A stretch of DNA of 64,000 nucleotides, from the NCBI GenBank assembly GCA_963663215.1, contig OY760140.1, positions 1,426,001 to 1,490,000 of the forward strand, read 5' to 3'. The notes below the pieces were generated by a model, which was given only the letters and a program-made list of their open reading frames with translations, had not been told where the DNA came from and searched no databases. The DNA comes from BJGV01 sp003230615. GTDB lineage: Bacteria > Pseudomonadota > Gammaproteobacteria > Burkholderiales > Nitrosomonadaceae. Position numbers and translations under genes: made by a program. Within the stretch, counting starts at the first letter, position 1; each line of letters begins with the position of its first letter. Below are positions 1 to 8,556 of the stretch, one piece after another.

Positions 1-9
1 CACTTATCA

Positions 10-408
10 TTACCTACACGCGTATTTCCATAGATCTTCAAGTATACTACCAGGCGCGACAGGCACCCACTCGTTGTTTGGTATATCGTTGAGATATACC
101 ATCTTACCTTCAGTAAATCTCCCAGAGTGTTTAGATATATAAAGTAAACGAACTTGTGTTTCTTTACAGTCGTATTCTTCATGCTTCCTTATTGACATGA
201 TTCTGTCACCCGCATCTAATGTGGCTTTTCTATAGTCGAACAAAACCCACATCTTTACCCGGTTACCCACTTTTTGAATAGTAGCAGGGTCGGCGTAGAT
301 AGAAGAGCCGCTTTCGTCTGTGGAAACATTAATCCACTCTGCTACTGCGCCACTGCTTACAACAGCCAGCAGAAGCATCAAAATAGTTTTAGACATTGTA
401 CTAACCAT
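10..408 (-). CDS. Small exported protein, surface-adhesin E-like
   Basis: This 132-residue protein starts with a hydrophobic signal segment (residues 7-23, ending SSGAVA before EW). A short mature domain follows, with the pattern of proteins annotated surface-adhesin protein E: an opening WINVS strand, a D-x-x-T motif near residue 41, a central WVLFDY strand, and a conserved C-terminal pair of cysteines (YDC at about 81 and YAC near the end) that could form a disulfide. It is probably periplasmic or surface exposed. A second Met at residue 5 fits the signal peptide equally well, and neither start has a clear ribosome binding site. Its role is unknown; the family name is from pattern memory. 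Confidence 0.6.
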   Translation of the reverse strand: MVSTMSKTILMLLLAVVSSGAVAEWINVSTDESGSSIYADPATIQKVGNRVKMWVLFDYRKATLDAGDRIMSIRKHEEYDCKETQVRLLYISKHSGRFTEGKMVYLNDIPNNEWVPVAPGSILEDLWKYACR

Positions 409-502
409 TGTTTATTGGTCTATCTATACTTAGAAAATACTAGCTTTAGGCTCTCCACTCTTCTTTAGTTAAGACTTTTCTACAACACATAAAAAATATT
501 TC

Positions 503-805
503 TTATCCTGGCACCCTGTCTACGAGAACATCAACATGTTCAATCTTTGGTGGTTCAGCAAGTAATTCGGCTGCACTAGCCATCAACGCTGCTGCAATTG
601 GATCGACTAGATGTGCATTACGTCCTTCTTCATCAGCAAAGGCATCGAAGATACCAAAAGTTGATGGCCCCAGCTGTAGAACGAACTAGACCGGCATTGT
701 AGTTTCCTAATTCGCAAGCGAAAACCCGCTTTCAAGAAAGTTAATGCCAACCTTTTCTTTACAAGACTTAGACTGTAATTTTACGGACAAAGCAACTTTT
801 ACCAC
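503..805 (-). pseudogene. Antibiotic biosynthesis monooxygenase (ABM) family gene with two in-frame TAG codons
   Basis: Reading from a GTG at 805, one frame stays open to TAA at 503 except for TAG codons at 707-709 and 686-688. The translation begins VVKVALSVKLQ, continues with FVLQLGPSTFGIFDAF and GRNAHLVDPIAAALM, and ends PPKIEHVDVLV. This is the usual length and pattern (about 100 residues) of small ABM-domain quinol-monooxygenase-like enzymes. There is no frameshift. The second TAG sits just before FVLQLGP, where I recall the family usually having Trp, so TGG to TAG would explain it. It is a recently inactivated gene unless the stops are read through. Confidence 0.72.
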
Positions 806-1137
806 GATGATCTATCCTATCTAAAGTTAAGTTACAGATAGCAATTTATAAAGTTGTTATCTGTATAGGTCAAGTGTCCGATTCACCCATATTGGCCTAA
901 TATTCCTTTGGAACATGTCAATCGGTAGCGACAGTCTACCCGTAGGTTTCAAGATTGGTATACTTTCTGCATTCGATTTATTGTAGTTTGGAAAGCTTAC
1001 TACCAATTCCACTAAAATGTAGCCAGGAAAATAAATTTCATTATCTGGCCTCATTAATTGATAGATTATTAGTAGCAATACGGATAAAATAATGCTTGAG
1101 ATATTTTTGTTTTATTTTGTCGAAGGTAAGTTCTAGA

Positions 1138-1154
1138 TTGATGTTCAATATCAA
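1138..1154 (+). promoter_or_regulatory. Candidate FNR/CRP-type palindrome upstream of fnr
   Basis: The sequence TTGATGTTCAATATCAA is an inverted repeat with 8-bp arms matching at 7 of 8 positions around one central base. It lies about 34 bp before the fnr start. The TTGAT/ATCAA half-sites resemble FNR sites, but the spacing is 7 bases instead of the classical 4. Autoregulation is an inference. Confidence 0.35.
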
Positions 1155-1187
1155 GATCTAAAAAATATCACTCTGCAAGACTATTAT

Positions 1188-1952
1188 ATGTTGCAAAATC
1201 CTAATTTACCTAGCAGCAAAACTAGTTGCTTTTCCTGCAGCTTACAGGAGTTTTGTTTGCCAGCGGAGCTTGAAGAAGACGAAATCAACTCTATTAATTT
1301 TCTAATAAATCGGTCGTGTAAGACCCGACGTGGTGGCTATTTATATCGGGCCGGCATGGATTTTCAGTCTCTTTATATCGTTCGTAGTGGGTTCTTCAAA
1401 ACTTATGTGTTAGATGAAGACGGGCGAGAGCAGGTTACCGGTTTCCATATGCCAGGAGAGATGTTGGGACTGGAGGCTATCAGCACTAATGTACACACTT
1501 GTCACACAGTGGCACTGGAAGACAGTGAGACATGCGAAATTCATTTTACAAGACTGGAAGAAATTGGTCGTATCATTCCTTCTTTGATGCATCATTTCCA
1601 CAAAATCATGAGTGGTAAAATCGTGCATAATCATGAAATAATAGCGTTATTAGGCGGCATGAAAGCAAGGGAGCGCTTGATCGCTCTTCTGCTCAATTTA
1701 TCAGATCGTTTTGCCAAACTAGGCCATTCTTCATCAAATTTCAGTTTGTGCATGACACGCGAAGAAATTGGTAGTTATCTAGGACTGAAACTGGAAACTG
1801 TTAGTCGCACTTTTTCCAAACTGCAGAATGATGGTCTAATTAAGATTAATAGAAAGAGTGTTCAACTGAACAACATTTCTTGGTTGAAACAAAGTAAACT
1901 AGGAAATTACAATGTTGCTAAAGAGATTATTGAAGGTACAGAGCTTCAGTAA
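1188..1952 (+). CDS. fnr: FNR-type oxygen-sensing transcriptional regulator
   Basis: This 254-residue CRP/FNR-family regulator switches gene expression on loss of oxygen. The N-terminal cysteines C14, C17 and C23 plus C116 reproduce the Cys-x2-Cys-x5-Cys...Cys set that binds the [4Fe-4S] cluster in FNR; the 93-residue gap from C23 to C116 equals that of E. coli FNR (C29 to C122). A cyclic-nucleotide-type beta barrel covers about residues 35-150 and a winged helix about 165-235, with recognition-helix pattern LETVSRTFSKL and the preceding TREEIGSYLGL. It is a single gene next to tRNA-Arg. A palindrome upstream may be its own binding site. Confidence 0.9.
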   Translation: MLQNPNLPSSKTSCFSCSLQEFCLPAELEEDEINSINFLINRSCKTRRGGYLYRAGMDFQSLYIVRSGFFKTYVLDEDGREQVTGFHMPGEMLGLEAISTNVHTCHTVALEDSETCEIHFTRLEEIGRIIPSLMHHFHKIMSGKIVHNHEIIALLGGMKARERLIALLLNLSDRFAKLGHSSSNFSLCMTREEIGSYLGLKLETVSRTFSKLQNDGLIKINRKSVQLNNISWLKQSKLGNYNVAKEIIEGTELQ

Positions 1953-2044
1953 TTTTTGTGAATAATGAAACTAAATTTGCCAATCTAATATAATTTTATC
2001 TAGAAAATTTTTAAAGAATCATAGAAAAAATAACTGGTATTTTG

Positions 2045-2121
2045 GCGCCCGTAGCTCAGTTGGATAGAGTACTTGGCTACGAACCAAGGGGTCGGGCGTT
2101 CGAATCGCTCCGGGCGCGCCA
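2045..2121 (+). tRNA. tRNA-Arg (anticodon ACG)
   Basis: This 77-nt cloverleaf has acceptor stem GCGCCCG pairing with CGGGCGC, the D-arm pattern AGCTCAGTTGG, anticodon stem CTTGG/CCAAG with loop CTACGAA, a TTCGAAT T-loop, and an encoded CCA. It is the integration target for the array of islands that follows; the integrase gene starts 29 bp beyond it. Confidence 0.95.
2077..2121 (+). repeat. Attachment site within tRNA-Arg (left boundary)
   Basis: The 45 bp from the anticodon loop to CCA is the segment repeated in the same direction at 10667, 12812 and, shortened, 28259. This is the standard crossover block for tyrosine integrases that use tRNA 3' ends. Confidence 0.85.
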
Positions 2122-2150
2122 TTAAAACAATGGGTTAAGTCAGAAATGAT

Positions 2151-3263
2151 TTAGCCCATTTCTTTTTCGATGGGGACTTCTTGGGGACTTTTCTCTCCAA
2201 ACTGTTCCCGTCGAATCATTGCGAGGCTACGATTGATACGACTACGTTCATCCGTGATGTGGTTTAACGCTTCCAACAACTCATCAATCTGAACTACTGA
2301 ATAATGAGCCGTAATACCTTGGCGCGTATGCCACAGAATGTCAGCAATTGTCTCCTCACGTGTTCCAGCCTCACGCAATCGCATTCCAACCGTATGCCGC
2401 AGATCGGGAATTCCCGCTCGCATTCTCGTTCGTTGCCATGCGCTGTTATTCATAGTTGCAATACGGTGTCCTTGATAAGGGAACACATACTCAGCATCAT
2501 TACCACGCTGAGTTTCGATGATGCTTTGTGCCACCGAATTACAAACCAGAACACGACCACGCTTCCTACCTTTGACGTTCTCCCTTGGAATATCAAACAC
2601 TGATACACCAAGTTCAGGAATTGAAATTTCCCATTCCCATTTCAGACCACAAACTACATCATCCCGCGCACCTGTATTCAAGTCGAACAAAACCATCTTC
2701 GCGAGATGATCTGGCAGTAGTGGCATGATGCGCCGTTGTTCTGCCCAAGTGATAGGACGTGGTTCCCGCTGGAATCCTACTAGTGGCAGCATAGTAATGA
2801 GGGGAGGAGTGATTAACCACGTTTTTCCATCCTCATCACGCCAGCTGCGCGAAGCAAGGTTCAGAATTCTTCGAACCAGACCCAGACCCAAGTTAATGGT
2901 TTTATGTGCCAGTTTCTTAGACTTTCGATCCTTTACATAAGGTTCTAGCGTTGCGTCGTGAATCTGATCAAGCGTCAGATTTCCTACAAATGGTACCAAC
3001 CTTTCTAGCAGATAAATGTCCTGTTGTAGCGACACTTTCTCCTGATGATCGAGCAGATATTTTGCAGCGGCTTCATCAAATATCTTTTTAGGACGAATCC
3101 CGAAAAGGTAAATCTGACGAAGTTGTTCAAGCTGAAAGATTAACCAGCTTTGTGCTTCTTCAAAAGACCCGAAACGGTTGCGAAGTCGAGTACCTTTGTA
3201 GATCCGATCGACACACCAGAAGCCCTGCTTATCCTGGTGGATACCGGTTTGAGCTTTGCCCAT
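2151..3263 (-). CDS. int: Phage/island tyrosine-family site-specific integrase
   Basis: This 370-residue recombinase reads toward the tRNA-Arg attachment site, the usual position for an island integrase. The catalytic domain (about 165-335) shows the Arg of NTGARDDVV, the box DLRHTVGMRLREAG (normally H-x-x-R), and the closing HTRQGITAHY with the tyrosine nucleophile. The N-terminal part carries an AP2-like or SAM-like arm-binding region (FGSFEEAQSWLIFQLEQL). It should insert and excise the 2.1-10.7 kb element at the 45-bp tRNA repeat. A degraded relative of its 3' end lies at 10712-10880. Its 5' end overlaps the upstream helix-turn-helix gene by 124 bp. Confidence 0.9.
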   Translation of the reverse strand: MGKAQTGIHQDKQGFWCVDRIYKGTRLRNRFGSFEEAQSWLIFQLEQLRQIYLFGIRPKKIFDEAAAKYLLDHQEKVSLQQDIYLLERLVPFVGNLTLDQIHDATLEPYVKDRKSKKLAHKTINLGLGLVRRILNLASRSWRDEDGKTWLITPPLITMLPLVGFQREPRPITWAEQRRIMPLLPDHLAKMVLFDLNTGARDDVVCGLKWEWEISIPELGVSVFDIPRENVKGRKRGRVLVCNSVAQSIIETQRGNDAEYVFPYQGHRIATMNNSAWQRTRMRAGIPDLRHTVGMRLREAGTREETIADILWHTRQGITAHYSVVQIDELLEALNHITDERSRINRSLAMIRREQFGEKSPQEVPIEKEMG

Positions 3264-3463
3264 GTATTATCTCCTTTTTCCATAGGCCGCCCGTTCCGAT
3301 GGATATGCTCTTCTAAAATGTGGTTAAGGTCAAGTTGATCGAAGATTAATGACGTGCCGATACGAGTGCTTTTGAGAAGTGGGCGAAAGTGTTTATCGAA
3401 AGCCCGGCGCTTGATACCAAGATACTGTGCTGCTTCCCGACAGTTATAACCTCGCTTATCCAT
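3140..3463 (-). CDS. Helix-turn-helix excisionase/AlpA-like protein
   Basis: This is a 107-residue basic protein. Residues 6-50 form a MerR/excisionase-type helix-turn-helix (YNCREAAQYLGIKRRAFDKH, then a strand around TSLIFDQLDL). Its start ATG overlaps the stop of the upstream replication gene (TAATG), suggesting translational coupling. Its C-terminal 41 residues overlap the integrase start in another frame. Position between rep and int points to a role as excisionase or int regulator; that is inference. The overlapping tail has no recognised fold, so the functional part may end near residue 65. Confidence 0.65.
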   Translation of the reverse strand: MDKRGYNCREAAQYLGIKRRAFDKHFRPLLKSTRIGTSLIFDQLDLNHILEEHIHRNGRPMEKGDNTWAKLKPVSTRISRASGVSIGSTKVLDFATVSGLLKKHKAG

Positions 3464-4839
3464 TACAAGTCACCTTTCGATGCTTTCCGATAAGCATCCG
3501 CAGTATCATCTGTTTCCACACATGACCAATCTTCTTCTATTCGGTTCTGAATCGTGTTGAATTCTCTGGCACGCAGACGGACTTTCTCCAGTAAGAAATC
3601 TTCCCTGGACAGACCTAGGAATTCTCCGCTGGTATAAAGATATTCGTGAAAGTCGATTAGATAACGATTAATTCCTTCTTCATAATCTGTAATACCTTGC
3701 TTTGCCATGTAGGAAGCAATCGAGCTTGCTCCCGATGCAAATATCCGTCTATCTTCTGGCAATCTGGTGGCTTTAAATGACCTAGTAAGCGGACCCCCAT
3801 CCGTTTCCCAATCAATTGAGGATAGATACCCCCATAGAGGATGAATAAGCCAGCGAGAACTGGTTTCATCCTCTTTATTAGGGATTGTCAGACGTAGCCA
3901 CTGTGTTGTGGCATAGCTCCATAAGCCATTCAGATTCTCTAATACATCATCCAAACCTATAAGACCATGCTGTACCAATACTTCACGTCTATACTGAAGC
4001 TCAATACGCCAGACAGGTTCATTTCTCTTACGTCCAGCAGCTTCGCACAACGAAATCAGATCAGTACGACCACTTTCAATTATTTCCAGTAATTTGTTAT
4101 ATAAGCGACAAGCCATAATCCCACCTAGACCAATCGTCCAGCCTGTGAACTGTTCATTCATTGCGTAGGCAGTAATCTTTTTGGCTCGGGTTACCCATGC
4201 TTCACGATCCCATGACTCCATATTCTCATTTGAAACAAAGTCAGCAAACAAATCGATACGACTTACATGTGCCGAATCTGTCAGTATGCCTAATTGTTCT
4301 AAGATTAAACGTAGATGTATTTCTGCTTCTTTGGGTGTTGTACTGGATAGATAACGAGACGATAACTTCACATAGGCCATAGGGACGCTCTTGCCGGATC
4401 GGGATAAACTGATACGGAAGGCACCATCTTCCAAGACAAAGGGAAATACGGATGAGCCTTTATCCTTGACTTCAAAGATATGTCCGGCTATAGCATATTG
4501 GGCAAGAGCCTGCTGATCGATTTCAGGATGCTGTGCAAGTTGTTTAAGATCAATTAAACGATCACTAATCTCTGGAAATATATCTCCCTGATAGGATAAA
4601 TACAGACTATCTATACCAAATCGTAAAAGCTTAAAGTAATCATTATTGCTGTTATAGGGTTCTCTGTTAGTAGGCGACGAACCCTGTTTTCCATTTTTGC
4701 CATCTGTTTTACTGGCCGGCGCAAGCTGCGCATGCATCCGGCCAGCAGTCCAGATAGCTTTAGAAGGTTTATGGGTGTTACTGGTAGATTCAGTGTGCCC
4801 GGAACAGGCCAAATGCTCACCTTCTGTTACTTCTTTCAT
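3463..4839 (-). CDS. Replication initiation protein of the integrated element
   Basis: This protein of about 458 residues resembles replication initiators of the Rep_trans type found in small phage satellites and integrative elements. It shows the GIDSLYLSYQG opening, a HVSRIDLFADF strand with acidic metal-ligand candidates, and RIELQYRREVL. The ATG at 4839 is chosen because AAGGAGT sits 7 bases before it; an in-frame ATG at 4932 has no such site. The frame ends in TAATG shared with the excisionase-like gene. It would let the excised circle replicate. I could not identify a catalytic tyrosine with certainty, so the exact Rep class is open. Confidence 0.65.
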   Translation of the reverse strand: MKEVTEGEHLACSGHTESTSNTHKPSKAIWTAGRMHAQLAPASKTDGKNGKQGSSPTNREPYNSNNDYFKLLRFGIDSLYLSYQGDIFPEISDRLIDLKQLAQHPEIDQQALAQYAIAGHIFEVKDKGSSVFPFVLEDGAFRISLSRSGKSVPMAYVKLSSRYLSSTTPKEAEIHLRLILEQLGILTDSAHVSRIDLFADFVSNENMESWDREAWVTRAKKITAYAMNEQFTGWTIGLGGIMACRLYNKLLEIIESGRTDLISLCEAAGRKRNEPVWRIELQYRREVLVQHGLIGLDDVLENLNGLWSYATTQWLRLTIPNKEDETSSRWLIHPLWGYLSSIDWETDGGPLTRSFKATRLPEDRRIFASGASSIASYMAKQGITDYEEGINRYLIDFHEYLYTSGEFLGLSREDFLLEKVRLRAREFNTIQNRIEEDWSCVETDDTADAYRKASKGDL

Positions 4840-4943
4840 AATGGGACTCCTTATCCATTGGCGGACATGCACAATGCTTTCCGCTACGGATAAAGATTTT
4901 CTACATGAGTGAAGTAAAAGTATCCCACCCAAAAACTGAGTTT

Positions 4944-5774
4944 TTAGGTGCTTGCGTTTTTCTTCATATAGGTGTCAGCAAATTTACGTAAGGCTCTCGC
5001 GCTTCCTCCTCCTGCCGGATTACCTGTATAGAGTTTAAGTTCTTCGACGAATAATTCATAAAGCTGCTCATCAGTCAAACGAGTAGCACCAAACTCACTT
5101 AGAATTTCAAGAACCAGACGCATTTTCTGAAAGTTAGCTTGCTCACGTTTACCCATCTTCCCATTGATCGCAGCCCGTAGTTTAATAAAGAAGCTGTTGT
5201 CTTTAAGAAGGGTAGCCTTACTGATCCTTTCAATTACAGGTTTACAGCCAACAACGGTTGGATCAATGCTTACAGCAGCAAATAACGCCTTATCATCATT
5301 GGCACGGACACGATCAATAAGTTCATTTAAATAACAACCGTGATAGAGCACACATTTAAAAGAATTCAGGACAGATAACCAAGAAGTTAAAAGAGGGCTC
5401 GTTTCCTCTGTTTTTTTCTGATCTGGTTTCTCGAGTAAATCATAATGCTCAGTTATCTGTTCAGCAGCTTCTGGCACAGCAGCTTCTGGCACAGCACCGA
5501 TCGGATTCGGGGACTCCGCAATCTGATCAAATATAAATTTAACTTGTTTGTCATGAATCAGAGGTGCACAGAAGAGAGACACATGTTGTTCAAAGGGAAG
5601 TTCGTACAAATGGCACCAGCTAATTTGTTCGATATCTTCAGGCAGGAGAGTAGCTTTATTTTCAATTATTACTTGTCCTGTCTCATTAGCTTCAGATAAT
5701 GAAATAGGCCAGAACGCAAGAAAAGAACGCAAATCGTTAGCAGTAACGCCACTGGCAAATGAAGTTTCACTCAT
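4944..5774 (-). CDS. Hypothetical protein of the tRNA-Arg island
   Basis: This 276-residue soluble protein belongs to no family I recognise. It has a short alanine-rich duplication near residues 96-106 (two copies of VPEAAE/VPEAAVPEAAE type). The C-terminal half is rich in charged helices and ends with a Gly-rich turn GNPAGGGSARALRKFADTYMK. It lies 104 bp upstream of the replication gene on the same strand, with AAGGT before its ATG. It may be a replication accessory or regulatory protein of the element; this rests only on position. Confidence 0.6.
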   Translation of the reverse strand: MSETSFASGVTANDLRSFLAFWPISLSEANETGQVIIENKATLLPEDIEQISWCHLYELPFEQHVSLFCAPLIHDKQVKFIFDQIAESPNPIGAVPEAAVPEAAEQITEHYDLLEKPDQKKTEETSPLLTSWLSVLNSFKCVLYHGCYLNELIDRVRANDDKALFAAVSIDPTVVGCKPVIERISKATLLKDNSFFIKLRAAINGKMGKREQANFQKMRLVLEILSEFGATRLTDEQLYELFVEELKLYTGNPAGGGSARALRKFADTYMKKNAST

Positions 5775-5905
5775 GGCGTTACCTTACTATGCTTTTTGGT
5801 ACTTTGGGTATCTACACGGCCTACTTAGATGCTAATGAATACTTTTTACAATAATTGAAAGTTAACGGCGTGCACAGTAAAATTTTTTCCGATAACTGTG
5901 TCCTA

Positions 5906-6676
5906 TTAGATTTTATATTTTATAACAACGTTATCAATAAGATCAATGATAAGATCATTAGTTTTTACTTCTGAAATAGTTATTCTAGATGGATGGGAGC
6001 TTGTATTTCTTATTCCGAGTTTAGTCTCTAAGATTTTTTTTACATCGTTAGAAATTATCTTTGCTGATCGCATAAAATCAATAAATTTTCCTTCTGGTAT
6101 TTCATTAAAATCATCAATTTTAGATATAGCAATTATTTTTATTCTTTTGTCGGTATTTTTTGCGAGCACAGTATTAAAAGCAGAGAGTTCATTGCTATAA
6201 ATATAGTTATACATGTGATGGATTGTAAGTATCCACACGAGCACTATTGAGGCTCTTTTCGCCCATATTTCATAGCATTCAATTGCTTCTTGGAGAAAAA
6301 GTTGTTCATTATTATCAGTTAATTTACTTAAAATCGATCGTAACAGATAGCTGGTTTCAAGTTTTGCGGGTCCATCGTGTAGGCTTTTTTGTATCTCCAA
6401 CTGATGGTTTCGTTCTAGTTGGTAGCCTTCCTTTATCTTTATATACTTAGGCCTTTTATTACTATTTTTTTTTGAATGTCTATTCAAATATGACGGTATA
6501 TTAGAATATTTATCAATTCTTGTTAGCGAGAAGCAATCATCAATATCAGATGGTTGCACAGCTAAATTTTCTTCTATTACCGTTAAAAAATAAGTGAAGT
6601 AATCAATATATTTAGAGGACATCGTTTTCTGATTTTCTGGTATTTTCAACAGGAATGCTTCTAATTTTTCTTTCAC
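5906..6676 (-). CDS. Unknown protein, second gene of a two-gene cargo pair
   Basis: This 256-residue protein starts at a GTG only 2 bases after the stop of the upstream gene, so the two are almost certainly co-translated. It shows a small basic winged-helix-like region (about 45-90, with RPKYIKIKEGYQLER), a hydrophobic helix around 140-160 (ASIVLVWILTIHHMYNYI), and a C-terminal block with LGIRNTSSHPS. That block resembles a recurrent unnamed C-terminal motif (RN-x-x-xHPS) in accessory-island proteins. RNxxxH is also the signature of HEPN ribonucleases (R-x4-6-H: here R-N-T-S-S-H), which makes a nuclease or toxin role possible. No function is established. Confidence 0.6.
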   Translation of the reverse strand: MKEKLEAFLLKIPENQKTMSSKYIDYFTYFLTVIEENLAVQPSDIDDCFSLTRIDKYSNIPSYLNRHSKKNSNKRPKYIKIKEGYQLERNHQLEIQKSLHDGPAKLETSYLLRSILSKLTDNNEQLFLQEAIECYEIWAKRASIVLVWILTIHHMYNYIYSNELSAFNTVLAKNTDKRIKIIAISKIDDFNEIPEGKFIDFMRSAKIISNDVKKILETKLGIRNTSSHPSRITISEVKTNDLIIDLIDNVVIKYKI

Positions 6677-6678
6677 GA

Positions 6679-7263
6679 TTAGTTACCTGGAGATTTAGGC
6701 AGATCATGTTCAAAATAATTGGTACCCATTACCGGTACAGAAATATCATTATCAATTGAATTAATATTTATCCAGCCCTTTATACTAGTATCATAGAGAC
6801 TCTGTTTAATGTTCCCAGGTATTTTTATACCAAGGATATTTCTATAGCATGTAAACACATGATTGACACCAAATTCTTTGATGCCCAATTCGTTTTCTAG
6901 GTAACGACAAAACACCAAATTTCTTTCCATGTTGGTCTTGATTTCATACTTTTTGTAGAAATCTCGTAAGCTTGGTTTAGTTTTATCACCTTTCAAATCT
7001 AAATCTTTTACTAAAGTTGCATCAAGACCTCTTTTTTTTGCATTGGTTCTTACCACTTTAGTTTTTTTCGGATTTATTTTCTTTGAAGTGCTTGCTTTTG
7101 CTATTTTCCTCTCTGAAGATTTCTCAACTTTTTCATTTGACAAGTCAATTCCAAGTTTTATATTTTCTTTAAAATCACGATATATCTTTTCGACAAACAC
7201 TTCTGAACCTTCAGCTTCAAGGACTCCTAATTTTAGATCTATATGTATTTTTGTTGTACTCAC
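6679..7263 (-). CDS. Unknown protein, first gene of a two-gene cargo pair
   Basis: This 194-residue protein has three parts: an N-terminal strand-rich piece (1-40), a lysine-rich linker (about 48-78) and a compact C-terminal domain (about 95-170). The C-terminal domain has the pattern IKTNMERNLVFCRYLE, GVNHVFTCYRN, PGNIKQSLYD and KGWI. That arrangement looks like a small winged-helix or SAP-like module that I recall from uncharacterised proteins in accessory regions, but I cannot name it. It ends 2 bases before its partner gene. AT content is higher than in the chromosome genes nearby, consistent with cargo DNA. Confidence 0.6.
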   Translation of the reverse strand: MSTTKIHIDLKLGVLEAEGSEVFVEKIYRDFKENIKLGIDLSNEKVEKSSERKIAKASTSKKINPKKTKVVRTNAKKRGLDATLVKDLDLKGDKTKPSLRDFYKKYEIKTNMERNLVFCRYLENELGIKEFGVNHVFTCYRNILGIKIPGNIKQSLYDTSIKGWININSIDNDISVPVMGTNYFEHDLPKSPGN

Positions 7264-8004
7264 TAGAAATTCTCACTATTTAGTGAAATATCAAACATTT
7301 GAATATATATTTCACAATGATGTAATTATCTTGTATATTTTTTAGTACATCACTGTCAATTGCCTTAAATAAACATCAATGTCTGTTTTAGGTTGTAAAG
7401 TAAATATTCAACACAATACAGAATATCATCTTATTCTATTTTTCAGTAACTTACTCATGAAAGTAAAGCATCTGATCTGATAAAGCTGTCGCATAGACTC
7501 GACAACTATTATGGGAACATTGAAGCCATTCAAATCATCAGCGTGAAAAAGAAGGCTGTAGTCAAAACCGTACCACTAAAAAGCTTTATTGGACTTTCTG
7601 TAGCTGATTTAGGCTGTTATTAAGTGTGGCGAACACTGGTAAGGCATTGATTAATAAAGATTCATAAGTTATCTTTCAATCCTAGATATGTGGGAATTGT
7701 CCCGTCATTACCATCGGTTTGACACAACAGTTTTCTTTACTTTGGTTCCCTGAAGATGACTTGCCAAAGGCGAAAATCAATCGATTTGGCACACGAGTCG
7801 TAGATAATGAGGAGCTTTCAGAGCTAACTGCTAATCTTCCATAGCCAGGTAGAAGCAAACGGAAGTGATTGGGTTGTTTGAGACAGACTTAGTAGCGGTA
7901 AAATCTAAAATTGATATTCCATCACTATTATCTCTATGGAACTTGATTAGCTCAAAGTATCTATTCTCTTTTGGTACATAAAAGGATTATTTATGAAACA
8001 TCAG
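7264..8004. other. Gene-poor stretch with decayed remnants
   Basis: No intact gene is visible here. One frame stays open on the + strand around 7741-7842 (WFPEDDLPKAKINRF then GTRVVDNEELSELTANLP), which looks like a coding remnant I cannot assign. The segment 7553-7690 is partly repeated before the second attachment site. Confidence 0.5.
7553..7690 (+). repeat. Degenerate direct repeat, copy 1
   Basis: This stretch shares a series of blocks with 10541-10668 in the same order: GCTGTAGT, ACCGTACCA/ACGTACCA, CTTTCTGTAGCTG, and GGCGAACACTGGTAAGG, then an AT-rich end before AATCCTA. Copy 2 runs directly into the tRNA-Arg repeat; copy 1 does not. It may mark an older right end of the element. Confidence 0.6.
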
Positions 8005-8517
8005 TTAAACGTTTTGGAGCCCTGTGAGAGGTTTCGTCTTGCGGCGGATGTAACTGCAGATCTCTGACCGCACTTCCTCGTCGTGGTGGATTGTAGAGTG
8101 GAATAACATATTTGTACTGCGTATAGATTTAACATTTACATATTCGTCGGGAACCATGGAAACCGTGATCCCACCCAAGATGGCTTGCATCACACTTTCT
8201 CGGCTTAGTGCCTGATCAAAAATACCCAAGCAAAGAAAAATGGCCATGCGCACCAAACCGACGACTATTAGGCTGCCAACGATAGCAATCACCAAAATCC
8301 CAGTGGTAAGAATGAAGACTATCAGTGCACTGAATACAACATTCAAGCTCTTATCCACGATCCCGCTGATCGCACCCCAGGGCACTAGGAACTGCTGTCT
8401 CAGGCTTTCAGTATCAAAAAACAGAGCCATACCAGCAAAGATGAGATATCCCGTTGCACCCAAGGCGGCAAGAAGCGCCAGCGAGCAGATGAAATACAGC
8501 CAACTCAAGTTGAACAT
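8005..8517 (-). CDS. Integral membrane protein paired with the alpha/beta-hydrolase
   Basis: This 170-residue protein has three strongly hydrophobic segments (about 5-32, 45-75 and 78-105) and a charged soluble C-terminus. It matches no family I know. Its start lies 40 bp after the stop of the hydrolase gene on the same strand, so the two are likely one transcript. The membrane location shared with the hydrolase suggests a complex, which is inference. Confidence 0.55.
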   Translation of the reverse strand: MFNLSWLYFICSLALLAALGATGYLIFAGMALFFDTESLRQQFLVPWGAISGIVDKSLNVVFSALIVFILTTGILVIAIVGSLIVVGLVRMAIFLCLGIFDQALSRESVMQAILGGITVSMVPDEYVNVKSIRSTNMLFHSTIHHDEEVRSEICSYIRRKTKPLTGLQNV

Positions 8518-8556
8518 CCAGTCGAAGATACCGATTTTCCGGATTAACCTAGAGGT

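Noticed and set aside
857..1078. 73-residue open frame on the - strand
   Set aside because: It has no ribosome binding site or family resemblance and lies in the fnr promoter region.
4697..4912. Open frames opposite the rep gene and other antisense frames of 60-100 codons
   Set aside because: They are shadows of real genes with no start signals and unlikely composition.
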